This document shows positions 56,030 through 64,000 of a stretch of 64,000 nucleotides of DNA, in pieces. Made by a program: the position numbers and the translations under genes. The notes beneath the pieces were generated by a model that saw only the letters and a list, made by a program, of their open reading frames with translations, made no database searches and was not told where the DNA came from. This DNA comes from an uncultured Oscillospiraceae bacterium (GTDB lineage Bacteria; Bacillota; Clostridia; Oscillospirales; Acutalibacteraceae). Location of the stretch: contig UQQR01000007.1 in NCBI GenBank assembly GCA_900543215.1, positions 1-64,000 of the forward strand, written 5' to 3'. Position 1 is the first letter of the stretch. Each line of letters opens with the position of its first letter.

Positions 56030-57406
56030 ATGGAATACCGTATAGAACACGATTCAATGGGCGAAATGAAGGTCCCTGTCGACAGACTTTGGGCGGCTCA
56101 GACCGAAAGAAGCCACGAAAACTTTGAGATAGGCGTAGGCATTGAAACTATGCCGCGTGAAATAACCCACGCTTTCGGAATACTTAAAAAAGCGGCGGCG
56201 CTTGCCAACGCGGAATTAAAACCCGAAAAAATGACAGCGCAAAAGGTAAAGGCAATTTCCGCCGCCTGCGACGAAGTAATATCAGGCAGCCTTAACGACC
56301 ATTTTCCGCTTGTTGTTTGGCAAACGGGGTCGGGCACGCAGTCCAATATGAACGCAAACGAGGTTATCGCCAACCGTGCCAACCAAATTGCGGGCGAAAA
56401 GCTTTGCCACCCGAACGACGATATTAATATGAGCCAGTCCTCAAATGACACCTTCCCGACCGCTATGCACATTTCGGCGGTTATAGCGATAGAGGATAAG
56501 CTTTTACCCGCAATAGAGCTGTTAATAAACACCTTTAAAAAATTAGAGGCTGAAAACGAGGGTATTGTAAAATCGGGCAGAACCCATTTGCAGGACGCTA
56601 CTCCCATTAAGTTCAGCCAGGAAATTTCGGGCTGGAGGGCAAGCCTTGAACGTGACGCAGAGCTTTTAAAAATGGCTGTAAAGCCGCTTTATGAGTTGGC
56701 GCTCGGCGGCACTGCCGTAGGCACGGGGCTTAATGCTCCGGGGGGCTTTTCGGAGCTTGTAGCCAAAAAGGTAGCAGAGCTTACGGGCAAGCCGTTTGTA
56801 ACCGCCGCAAACAAGTTCCACGCCCTTACTTCAAAGGATGAATTTGTTTTCGCGCACGGTGCAATTAAAGCCACTGCCTGCGATATGATGAAGATAGCAA
56901 ACGATGTTCGCTGGTTAGCATCAGGTCCGCGCGACGGTCTCGGGGAGATACATATTCCCGAAAACGAGCCCGGTTCTTCAATAATGCCGGGCAAGGTGAA
57001 CCCCACCCAGTGCGAGGCGGTAACAATGGTTGCCGTTCAGGTAATGGGCAACGATGTGTCTGTCGGTATTGCGGCGTCGCAGGGCAATTTTGAGCTTAAC
57101 GTATTTATGCCGGTTGCGGCTTACAACTTCTTACAGTCAGCCCGTTTGCTTGCGGAAGCTATTGTTTCCTTCAACAACAAGTGCGCCGTGGGAATTACCG
57201 CAAATAAGGACAAAATGTATCACAATCTGCACAATTCGCTTATGCTTGTTACCGCGCTTAACCCCTATATCGGTTATGAAAACGCGGCAAAGACCGCCAA
57301 AAAGGCGTTTAAGGACAATATCTCCTTAAAACAGGCATGTGTGGAATTGGGCTTTTTAACCGAAGAAAAGTTTGACGAGGTATTCCACCCCGAGCAGATG
57401 GTTTAA
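56030..57406 (+). CDS. fumC: class II fumarate hydratase
   Basis: A 458-residue homotetrameric fumarase without iron-sulfur cluster. The fumarase/aspartase signature GSSIMPGKVNPTQCE contains the catalytic Ser; SQSSNDTFPTAMHI and SGRTHLQDATPI are other substrate-binding segments. Starts 13 bases after ldh. Interconverts malate and fumarate, so with malic enzyme it links pyruvate to fumarate. Confidence 0.96.
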   Translation: MEYRIEHDSMGEMKVPVDRLWAAQTERSHENFEIGVGIETMPREITHAFGILKKAAALANAELKPEKMTAQKVKAISAACDEVISGSLNDHFPLVVWQTGSGTQSNMNANEVIANRANQIAGEKLCHPNDDINMSQSSNDTFPTAMHISAVIAIEDKLLPAIELLINTFKKLEAENEGIVKSGRTHLQDATPIKFSQEISGWRASLERDAELLKMAVKPLYELALGGTAVGTGLNAPGGFSELVAKKVAELTGKPFVTAANKFHALTSKDEFVFAHGAIKATACDMMKIANDVRWLASGPRDGLGEIHIPENEPGSSIMPGKVNPTQCEAVTMVAVQVMGNDVSVGIAASQGNFELNVFMPVAAYNFLQSARLLAEAIVSFNNKCAVGITANKDKMYHNLHNSLMLVTALNPYIGYENAAKTAKKAFKDNISLKQACVELGFLTEEKFDEVFHPEQMV

Positions 57407-57427
57407 TTTTTTCAGGGAGGAAAAATA

Positions 57428-58234
57428 ATGATTAAGGTCAGTTATTTTCCCGGCTGCACGCTCCGCACAAAAGCCAAACAGCTTGACCTTTATGCCCGCA
57501 GATGCGCCGAGGTTTTGGGCGTTGAATTATGCGAGATAGAGAACTGGCAGTGCTGCGGCGGCGTGTTTGTAAGCAATAACGACGAGATAGCCTCTAAGTT
57601 GTCAAGCGTTCGTGCGCTTATAGCCGCTAAAGAGGCGGACAGACCGCTTGTTACGGTATGTTCAGCCTGCCATAATGTTATCAAACAGACAAATTATCAA
57701 ATAACGAATGATGAAACGTTCAGAAACCGCGCTAACCTGTACCTTGCGCAGGATAAGGAAAAAAGAGAGCCGTATTCGGGCGAGACAAAGGTTATGCACT
57801 ACTTTGAGCTTTTGCGTGATGTTGTAGGCTTTGATAAAATCAAAGAAAAGGTTGTAAACCCCTTAACGGGCAGAAAAATCGCCGCTTATTACGGCTGTCT
57901 GCTTTTGCGCCCCGGCAAGGTAATGGCGTTTGACGACCCCGAAAACCCCGCGATTATGGAGGAGTTTATAAGGGCGATAGGCGCAGAGCCCGTAATTTAC
58001 CCTTACAGAAACGAGTGCTGCGGCGGCTATGTTGCGCTTGAAGACCCCGAGAGTGCAAAACGTAAAAGCAACGCCGTTACAAACAGTGCCGAAAGCCACG
58101 GCGCGGAGCTGGCGGTTACCGCCTGTCCGCTTTGCAAGTACAATTTGGTGCATAACGGCAGCAATATACCCGTTGTCTACTTTACCGAATTATTGGCCGA
58201 GGCGTTAGGCGTAAAGGAGGATACAAATGCCTGA
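57428..58234 (+). CDS. hdrB: HdrB-like heterodisulfide reductase subunit B
   Basis: A 268-residue protein with two CCG domains (cysteine-rich, CX(n)CCG): NWQCCGGVF near residue 42 and NECCGGYV near residue 200. In HdrB these bind two non-cubane [4Fe-4S] clusters where a disulfide is reduced. Substrate here is unlikely to be CoM-CoB; some thiol/disulfide couple is inferred. The stop overlaps hdrC by 8 bases. Confidence 0.9.
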   Translation: MIKVSYFPGCTLRTKAKQLDLYARRCAEVLGVELCEIENWQCCGGVFVSNNDEIASKLSSVRALIAAKEADRPLVTVCSACHNVIKQTNYQITNDETFRNRANLYLAQDKEKREPYSGETKVMHYFELLRDVVGFDKIKEKVVNPLTGRKIAAYYGCLLLRPGKVMAFDDPENPAIMEEFIRAIGAEPVIYPYRNECCGGYVALEDPESAKRKSNAVTNSAESHGAELAVTACPLCKYNLVHNGSNIPVVYFTELLAEALGVKEDTNA

Positions 58235-58619
58235 TAAAAAAGAGCTTTTAAAGGAACAGGTTATAAGAGCGAGCGGCGTTAATCCGCTTAAATGTATGCG
58301 CTGCGGCAAATGCTCAGGCACCTGCCCTTCATACGACGAAATGGAATATCATCCCCACCAGTTTGTTTATATGGTGGAAACGGGCGATATTGAAACCCTT
58401 ATGAAATCGGAATCGGTTTACAAATGTCTTTCCTGCTTTGCCTGTGTGGAGCGCTGTCCCCGCGGTGTGGAGCCGGCAAAGATTATTGAAGCGGTGCGCC
58501 TTGAGGTTATCCGCCAAAAGGGAAACAATCATATGACCGCAAACGATATTCCCGAAAAAATCAATGACGATATTCCCCAGCAGGCGATTATGAGCGCCAT
58601 GCGTAAATATTCCAAATAA
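58227..58619 (+). CDS. hdrC: HdrC-like iron-sulfur subunit
   Basis: A 130-residue protein with two [4Fe-4S] ferredoxin motifs: CMRCGKCSGTCP near residue 21 and CLSCFACVERCPRG near residue 68. It passes electrons from HdrA to HdrB. Position and overlap are those of hdr operons. Confidence 0.92.
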   Translation: MPDKKELLKEQVIRASGVNPLKCMRCGKCSGTCPSYDEMEYHPHQFVYMVETGDIETLMKSESVYKCLSCFACVERCPRGVEPAKIIEAVRLEVIRQKGNNHMTANDIPEKINDDIPQQAIMSAMRKYSK

Positions 58620-58637
58620 GAAAGGAGAAAATAACTT

Positions 58638-60632
58638 ATGCAAAGAATCGGAGTATTCGTATGTCACTGCGGCACCAACATTGCGGGCACCGTTGATGTA
58701 AAGGCTGTTGCAGAGGCTCTTAAAACTGAACCCGGTGTTGTTTTCTCCACCGATTATCAGTATATGTGCTCACAGGCGGGTCAGGAGATCATTAAAAACG
58801 CAATAGCCGAGTATAAGCTTACTGGCATTGTGGTATGTTCATGCTCTCCCCGTATGCACGAAGCCACATTCCGCAAGACCGCGGCTGCCGCGGGGCTTAA
58901 CCCCTATATGGTGGAGATTGCAAATATCCGCGAGCAATGCTCTTGGGTACATAAAGAAATGCCCATAGGCACCGAAAAGGCAATCATACTTGCCAAAGCG
59001 GCTGTTGCAAAGGTAAACCTTAACGCGCCGCTCACCCCGGGCGAAAGCCCCGTTACAAAGCGCGCCTTGGTTATAGGCGGCGGTATTGCGGGCATTCAGA
59101 CCGCGCTTGACATTGCCGACGCGGGCTTCCCCGTTGATATAGTTGAAACCAAGCCGACAATAGGTGGCAAAATGGCTCAGCTTGATAAAACTTTCCCCAC
59201 GCTTGACTGCGCCGCCTGTATTTTAACGCCTAAAATGGTGGATGTGGCGCAGAACGATAAAATCCGCATTTTCTCCTACTCCGAGGTAACCGAGGTAGGC
59301 GGATTTGTGGGTAACTTTGAGGTTACAATTAAGCGCCGCGCGCGTTATGTTAAAGAGGATATTTGCACCGGCTGCGGACTTTGCACCGAAAAATGTCCGC
59401 AGAAAAAGGTTCCCAACGAGTTTAACCTCGGTATGGATAACCGCAGCGCCATTTACATTCCGTTTGCTCAGGCAGTGCCGAAGGTTGCCACTATTGACCC
59501 TAACCACTGTATGAAGCTTAAAACGGGCAAATGCGGCGTTTGCTCTAAGGTATGCTCCGCCGGCGCTATCGATTACGAGGCAAAGGACGAGTATGTTAAG
59601 GAAAAATACGGCGCAATAGTAGTTGCTACCGGCTTTAACCCCATTTCTATGGAGAAGTTCGACGAGTTTGCTTACTCTCAGTCAAAGGACGTTATAACCT
59701 CGCTTGAATTAGAGCGCCTTATGAACGCGGCAGGCCCCACGGGCGGCACGCTTCTGCGCCCGTCAGACCATGAGCATCCGCACACGATAGTTTTCGTTCA
59801 GTGCGTGGGTTCAAGGTGCGAGGCTTGCTCCGAAAAGGGCAAGGAATATTGCTCTAAAATATGCTGTATGTACACCGCAAAGCACGCAATGCTTATAAGG
59901 GATAAATACCCCGATACCGAGGTTTATGTGTTCTATATAGACGTGCGTACACCGGGCAAGAACTTTGATGAGTTCTACCGCCGCGCGGTTGAGGAATACG
60001 ACGTTCACTACATAAAAGGTATGGTCGGCAAGGTTTCTCCCGAGGGCAACAAGCTCAAAGTACAGGGCTCCGATTTAATTTACGGCAAACAGCTGCATAT
60101 AGACGCAGACTTAGTGGTGCTTGCCGCCGCTATCGAGCCGGATAAATCCGCCCGTCCGCTTGCTACAATGTTAACCGCGAGTATGGACACAAACGACTTC
60201 TTTACCGAGGCTCACCCCAAGCTTCGTCCTGTTGAAAGCCCGACTGCGGGCGTGTTCCTTTCGGGTACATGCCAAGGTCCTAAGGATATACCCGAAACCG
60301 TTTCCCAGGCGGGAGCGGCTGCCTCTAAGGTTATAGGACTTCTGTGTAAGGATAAGCTTACGGGTAACCCGTGCGTCGCGCACTCGGACGAGATGATGTG
60401 CAACGGCTGCTCAACCTGCGAAAAGGTTTGCCCCTACGGCGCGATTTCCTATGTTGAAAAAGAGTTCAGAATGCCCGACAGAACCACAAAGGTTCGCCGC
60501 GTAGCGGTTGTAAACGAGGCTGTGTGCCAGGGTTGCGGCGCTTGTACGGTTGCATGTATGTCAGGCGCTATGGACTTAAAGGGCTTTATGAATAAACAGA
60601 TTATGGCGGAGGTAGACGCGATATGCAAGTAA
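58638..60632 (+). CDS. hdrA: HdrA-like FAD-dependent bifurcating subunit
   Basis: A 664-residue flavoprotein. The N-terminal domain carries FVCHCGTNIAGT; the FAD-binding site is ALVIGGGIAGIQTALDIA; two ferredoxin motifs follow (CTGCGLCTEKCP and CMKLKTGKCGVC); and two more [4Fe-4S] motifs close the chain (CNGCSTCEKVCPYGAI, CQGCGACTVAC). This is the full soluble HdrA layout, the site of flavin-based electron bifurcation. Overlaps the next gene by 10 bases. Confidence 0.94.
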   Translation: MQRIGVFVCHCGTNIAGTVDVKAVAEALKTEPGVVFSTDYQYMCSQAGQEIIKNAIAEYKLTGIVVCSCSPRMHEATFRKTAAAAGLNPYMVEIANIREQCSWVHKEMPIGTEKAIILAKAAVAKVNLNAPLTPGESPVTKRALVIGGGIAGIQTALDIADAGFPVDIVETKPTIGGKMAQLDKTFPTLDCAACILTPKMVDVAQNDKIRIFSYSEVTEVGGFVGNFEVTIKRRARYVKEDICTGCGLCTEKCPQKKVPNEFNLGMDNRSAIYIPFAQAVPKVATIDPNHCMKLKTGKCGVCSKVCSAGAIDYEAKDEYVKEKYGAIVVATGFNPISMEKFDEFAYSQSKDVITSLELERLMNAAGPTGGTLLRPSDHEHPHTIVFVQCVGSRCEACSEKGKEYCSKICCMYTAKHAMLIRDKYPDTEVYVFYIDVRTPGKNFDEFYRRAVEEYDVHYIKGMVGKVSPEGNKLKVQGSDLIYGKQLHIDADLVVLAAAIEPDKSARPLATMLTASMDTNDFFTEAHPKLRPVESPTAGVFLSGTCQGPKDIPETVSQAGAAASKVIGLLCKDKLTGNPCVAHSDEMMCNGCSTCEKVCPYGAISYVEKEFRMPDRTTKVRRVAVVNEAVCQGCGACTVACMSGAMDLKGFMNKQIMAEVDAICK

Positions 60633-61057
60633 ATGAATATAAGCCGCTTATAGTGGCGTTTTGCTGCAACTGGTGCTCTTATGCCGGTGCCGACCTTGCT
60701 GGAAATAACAGACTTAATTACCCTGCCGATGTTAAAATAATCCGTGTTCCCTGTTCGTGCAGAGTAAACCCGATGTTCATATTAAGAGCTTTCCAGAGAG
60801 GCGCCGATGGTGTAATTCTCTGCGGATGCCACCCAGGCGACTGCCACTACACCTCGGGTAACTATTACACCCGCCGCCGTATGGCTTTGCTTTTCTCAAT
60901 GCTTGACTTTTTAGGCATTGAAAAGGAACGCACCCGCGTCGAGTGGGTATCTGCGGCAGAGGGCGCAAAGTTCGCCGCCACAATGAACGATTTTGCAAAG
61001 ACTGTTGCGGCGCTTGGCGAAAACAAGAGATTGGAGGATTTAAGATGCAAGAAATAA
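60623..61057 (+). CDS. flxD: FlxD/MvhD-like electron-transfer subunit
   Basis: A 144-residue protein with a [2Fe-2S]-type cysteine set: FCCNWCSYAG, VPCSCRVNP and CGCHPGDCHY. This is the MvhD/FlxD pattern, which docks the NADH-oxidising module to HdrA. No MvhAG hydrogenase is present, so the partner must be FlxABC, encoded next. Stop overlaps flxC by 13 bases. Confidence 0.9.
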   Translation: MQVNEYKPLIVAFCCNWCSYAGADLAGNNRLNYPADVKIIRVPCSCRVNPMFILRAFQRGADGVILCGCHPGDCHYTSGNYYTRRRMALLFSMLDFLGIEKERTRVEWVSAAEGAKFAATMNDFAKTVAALGENKRLEDLRCKK

Positions 61058-62034
61058 AACGCGAAGTTTTAGTAAATAAAGCCTCCGAATTGCTTAAAAA
61101 CGGCACGGTTGACCGTGTTTTCGGCTGGAAAAAGGGCGAGTTTGATTACGATATTACCCCCGCGCTTTTCACCGCTGCCGAGGACATTGAAAAAGAGTTT
61201 GTATGGGGCGATTTTTGCGGTGCCAACTTTTCAAAGTACCTTGTAAAGGAAACGGGAAAGAGCGAAAACAAGGTTCTTGTTTTCTTAAAGCCCTGCGATA
61301 CATACAGCTTTAATCAGCTTTTAACCGAGCATCGCTTTGACCGCGAAAAGGTTTACGCCGTGGGCGTGCCGTGTAACGGTATGCTTGATACGGGCAAAAT
61401 AAAAAGCAGTGCCGAGGGTATTGCCAAGATAACCGATAACGGCGATAAGGTAACAATAGAAACCTTGTTTGACGGTGAAATAACGCTTGACAGAGACGAG
61501 CTTTTGCCCGACAGATGCTTAAATTGCAAATCCAAAAAGCACGTGGCTTACGATGAGCTTTTGGGCGAGGACGGGACTGTTCTTGACTCTCACCGCTTTG
61601 ACGAGGTTGAAAAACTTGAAAAAATGACACCCGATGAGCGTTTCGCTTTCTGGCAGAACGAATTATCCCGCTGCATACGCTGCAACGCCTGCCGCGACGT
61701 TTGCCCCGCCTGCACCTGCGAAAAGTGTGTGTTTGATAACCCCAATTCGGGCGTTGAAAACAAGGCGGCTTCAAACGAGTTTGAAGAAAAAATGTTCCAC
61801 ATTATTCGCGCTTTCCACGTTGTGGGCAGATGTACCGATTGCGGCGAGTGCTCAAGGGTATGTCCCCAACACATTCCGCTGCACCTGCTCAACCGCAAGT
61901 TTATAAAGGATATTGACAGCTTTTACGGTGAATATCAGGCGGGCGCCGAGGTAGGCTCACGCGCCCCGATAGTAAACTACACCACCGAGGATATTGAGCC
62001 GGGCGACGCTGTAAGGAGGAATGAAAATGCGTAA
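61045..62034 (+). CDS. flxC: FlxC-like iron-sulfur protein
   Basis: A 329-residue protein with two C-terminal [4Fe-4S] motifs: CIRCNACRDVCPACTCEKC and CTDCGECSRVCP. The N-terminal half (KPCDTYSFNQLL and GVPCNGMLDTG) resembles FrhB/F420-hydrogenase-beta and formate-dehydrogenase-beta domains. Start 61045 follows GGAGG in the flxD end. Fits the FlxC subunit of the NADH dehydrogenase/heterodisulfide reductase complex described in Desulfovibrio and other anaerobes. Confidence 0.78.
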   Translation: MQEIKREVLVNKASELLKNGTVDRVFGWKKGEFDYDITPALFTAAEDIEKEFVWGDFCGANFSKYLVKETGKSENKVLVFLKPCDTYSFNQLLTEHRFDREKVYAVGVPCNGMLDTGKIKSSAEGIAKITDNGDKVTIETLFDGEITLDRDELLPDRCLNCKSKKHVAYDELLGEDGTVLDSHRFDEVEKLEKMTPDERFAFWQNELSRCIRCNACRDVCPACTCEKCVFDNPNSGVENKAASNEFEEKMFHIIRAFHVVGRCTDCGECSRVCPQHIPLHLLNRKFIKDIDSFYGEYQAGAEVGSRAPIVNYTTEDIEPGDAVRRNENA

Positions 62035-63052
62035 AATATCGCTTGAAAAATTAGATTCGCTTTTCTCCGCCATTGCAGAAAACAATGTGCTTTATATGCC
62101 CGTTGATACCAAAACAGGCGCTAAATTTGAAAAATGGGAAAACGGCAAAAGGCTGTCCGATTCGCTTAACACCGTAAGGAGCGCAAAGGATTTCTTCTTC
62201 CCCCAAACCGAAAATCTTATGGATTTTAAGGTAGAGGGCAAAAAGATAGAGGTTATAGACACCCGCAGCAAAACCGAGGATTTTGTTGTTTTCGGCGTGC
62301 GCGCGTGCGATGTTAAGAGCTTTGACGTGTTAGATAAAGTATTTTTGGCAGAGCCGCAGGACAGCTACTATAAAAACCGCCGCGAGCACGGGGTTATAAT
62401 GTCGCTTGCCTGCACAAAGCCGAATGAAACCTGCTTTTGTACCACCTTCGGTATAGACGCGGCAGAGCCTGCGGGCGATGTGGTATGCTATAAAACCGAA
62501 GACGCGCTTTATATGGACGCTAAGACCGAAAAGGGCGAAAAACTTTTAAAGGCGCTTGACGGCATTACCGAGGAATCCGATAACAGCGCGGTTGCTAAGC
62601 AGCAAAAGGTAACGCGCGAGCGTATGGCAAAGCTGCCGCTGGCAAACCTCAAAGCTGATGCATTTGGCGACGGCAAAACAAAGGAATTTTTCGACCGCCC
62701 CGAGTGGAAAGAACTTTCCGAAAGCTGCCTTGGCTGCGGCACATGCACCTTTGTATGCCCCACCTGCCAGTGCTATGATATTAAGGACTTCAACACGGGT
62801 CACGGCGTTAAGCGTTTCCGCTGCTGGGATTCCTGTATGTATTCCGAATTTACCAAAATGTCCGCAGGTCAGCCGCGACTGACTCAATTAGAGCGTTTCC
62901 GCCAGAGATTTATGCACAAGCTTGTGTATTTCCCGACGAATAACGACGGTATGTTCTCCTGCGTGGGCTGCGGCAGATGTCTTGCGAAATGTCCGATACA
63001 GATGAACATTGTAAAAGTAATGAAAAAGTTGGGAGGTAACACAAATGGCTGA
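62027..63052 (+). CDS. flxB: FlxB-like iron-sulfur protein
   Basis: A 341-residue protein similar in layout to FlxC, with CLGCGTCTFVCPTCQC and CVGCGRCLAKCP near the C-terminus and ACDVKSFDVLDK upstream. Matches hydrogenase/sulfhydrogenase beta-type electron-carrier subunits. The start at 62027 has AGGAGG seven bases away; the alternative ATG at 62021 is too close to that site. Overlaps flxA by 8 bases. Confidence 0.78.
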   Translation: MRKISLEKLDSLFSAIAENNVLYMPVDTKTGAKFEKWENGKRLSDSLNTVRSAKDFFFPQTENLMDFKVEGKKIEVIDTRSKTEDFVVFGVRACDVKSFDVLDKVFLAEPQDSYYKNRREHGVIMSLACTKPNETCFCTTFGIDAAEPAGDVVCYKTEDALYMDAKTEKGEKLLKALDGITEESDNSAVAKQQKVTRERMAKLPLANLKADAFGDGKTKEFFDRPEWKELSESCLGCGTCTFVCPTCQCYDIKDFNTGHGVKRFRCWDSCMYSEFTKMSAGQPRLTQLERFRQRFMHKLVYFPTNNDGMFSCVGCGRCLAKCPIQMNIVKVMKKLGGNTNG

Positions 63053-63878
63053 TATTAAAGAACCGCTTATTCCGAAGATCGGCGTTGTTACCGATATCAG
63101 GATAGACACTCCCGATGTTAAGACCTTCCGTGTTGTAACGCCTGACGGCAAAAAAGCTTTCGAGCATATGCCGGGTCAGTGCGCTATGCTTTCCATTCCC
63201 GGTGTGGGCGAGGCTATGTTCTCAATAACCTCTTCCCCCACAAACACCGAGTTTATGGAGTTTTCAATTAAAAAATGTGGCTGTGTTACAGAGTGGCTGC
63301 ACTCAATGGAGGTAGGACAGGAAATAACCATACGCGGGCCTTACGGCAGACCCTTCCCCGTTGATACCGAATTTGCGGGTCACGACCTGCTTTTCGTTGC
63401 CGGCGGTATAGGTCTTGCTCCCTTGCGCTCGGTTATTAACTACTGCCGCCACTACCGCGACCGCTACGGCAAGATAGACATAGTTTACGGCTCTCGCAGT
63501 ATGCAGGACCTTGTCGACTACAAGGAAATTATCGACGAATGGGCAAAGGATACAGGCGTAAATGTTCACCTTACCATTGACCGCGAACAGCCCGAATGGG
63601 ACGGTCATGTGGGCTTTGTTCCGAATTATGTTAAGGAACTGGGCTTTACAACCGATAAAATCGCCATACTTTGCGGACCGCCTATAATGATTAAGTTTAC
63701 CCTTGCCGGGCTTCAGGAGCTGGGCTTTGATAAAACCCAAGTCTACACCACAATGGAGCTTAGAATGAAGTGCGGCATAGGCAAATGCGGCAGATGTAAC
63801 ATAGGCGCGAAATATGTCTGCAAGGACGGACCCGTTTTCCGCTTTGACGAAATAGACGAGCTGCCCGACGAGTACTGA
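63045..63878 (+). CDS. flxA: FlxA-like FAD/NAD-binding oxidoreductase
   Basis: A 277-residue flavin reductase of the ferredoxin-NADP reductase/PyrK type. PGQCAMLSIPGVGEAMFSITSSP is the FAD-binding barrel, LLFVAGGIGLAPLRSVI the NAD-binding motif, and a C-terminal CGIGKCGRCNIG gives the cysteine set for an iron-sulfur cluster. It should oxidise NADH and feed FlxBCD and HdrA. Order here is hdrB-hdrC-hdrA-flxD-flxC-flxB-flxA. Confidence 0.85.
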   Translation: MADIKEPLIPKIGVVTDIRIDTPDVKTFRVVTPDGKKAFEHMPGQCAMLSIPGVGEAMFSITSSPTNTEFMEFSIKKCGCVTEWLHSMEVGQEITIRGPYGRPFPVDTEFAGHDLLFVAGGIGLAPLRSVINYCRHYRDRYGKIDIVYGSRSMQDLVDYKEIIDEWAKDTGVNVHLTIDREQPEWDGHVGFVPNYVKELGFTTDKIAILCGPPIMIKFTLAGLQELGFDKTQVYTTMELRMKCGIGKCGRCNIGAKYVCKDGPVFRFDEIDELPDEY

Positions 63879-63900
63879 TAAGGAATAAGGAGGAAAACAA

Positions 63901-64000
63901 ATGGATACTATGGTTGATGTTTACCTGTTCGGCAAGAAATACAGCGTGCCGGATAACCTTACAATAATGCGCGCAATGGAATATGCGGGCTATCAGCTGG
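63901..64000 (+). CDS. start of a further redox gene (runs off the window)
   Basis: The first 33 codons of a protein (MDTMVDVYLFGKKYSVPDNL followed by TIMRAMEYAGYQL) with GGAGG seven bases upstream. The beta strand, VPDNLTIMRAME and YAGYQL resemble the opening of a ferredoxin-like [2Fe-2S] domain in which cysteines would come next. It is probably one more electron carrier of the Flx-Hdr system. Confidence 0.65.
   Translation, partial: MDTMVDVYLFGKKYSVPDNLTIMRAMEYAGYQL

Overview
The window looks like the chromosome of an anaerobic, spore-forming member of the Bacillota (Clostridia, probably the Oscillospirales/Ruminococcaceae-like group). This is inferred from sigma-A promoters with strong GGAGG ribosome binding sites, a GerA-type germinant receptor operon beside a SpoIID-like/peptidoglycan-binding protein, a DUF1540-like protein, a PduL phosphotransacylase, and a bifurcating Flx-Hdr cluster beside lactate dehydrogenase and fumarase. 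No database was searched; family names come from motifs and remembered homologues.

Layout. 1-540: 5' part of an IS110-family insertion sequence, whose non-coding end probably encodes a bridge RNA. 546-4770: walJ and rlmH, then a ribosome/secretion operon rpmG-secE-nusG-rplK-rplA with two structured leaders and an unusually long SecE. 4910-4985: initiator tRNA-fMet. About 5054 to 25010: a composite mobile island. It holds a decayed ICE-like module (DUF4314 protein, C5 DNA methyltransferase, DUF1281-like protein fused at about 7750 to a beheaded serine recombinase). Next is a minus-strand operon of one active large serine recombinase, a catalytically dead paralogue, two small proteins that share the recombinase's C-terminal domain, and two ParB-like proteins. 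After that come a divergent pair of XRE regulators, three metallophosphoesterases, a DUF3990/XRE toxin-antitoxin pair, a macro-domain gene with a defective-looking start, an LPD28 protein, a nucleotidyltransferase-like gene, and an RNase HI-RnlA fusion toxin with RnlB antitoxin. A palindrome-rich non-coding tail (24862-25268) follows.

25269-36691 is chromosomal backbone: a HAD hydrolase, a two-subunit membrane permease with an M20 peptidase, clpB behind a ribbon-helix-helix regulator with its own operator, a secondary alcohol dehydrogenase, tRNA-Val and a CtpE-like P-type ATPase. 36765-39787 is a methionine ABC transporter operon (metQ-metN-metI). It is preceded by a short Met/Cys-rich leader peptide and attenuator-like hairpins, and its MetQ appears circularly permuted. 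39890-48551 holds housekeeping genes (malic enzyme, radA, cwlD-like amidase, yoaP-like acetyltransferase, hemW-like, pduL) and one small pseudogene with an amber stop. 48597-53947 is a sporulation/germination operon. 54060-64000 holds an aldose epimerase and then a central-metabolism block: ldh, fumC and hdrB-hdrC-hdrA-flxD-flxC-flxB-flxA, with the start of one more gene. That block should link NADH, ferredoxin and a thiol/disulfide couple to lactate and fumarate metabolism.

The most novel-looking items are the RNase HI-RnlA fusion toxin, the permuted MetQ with its Met/Cys leader peptide, and the recombinase operon with a dead paralogue and domain-sharing accessory proteins.
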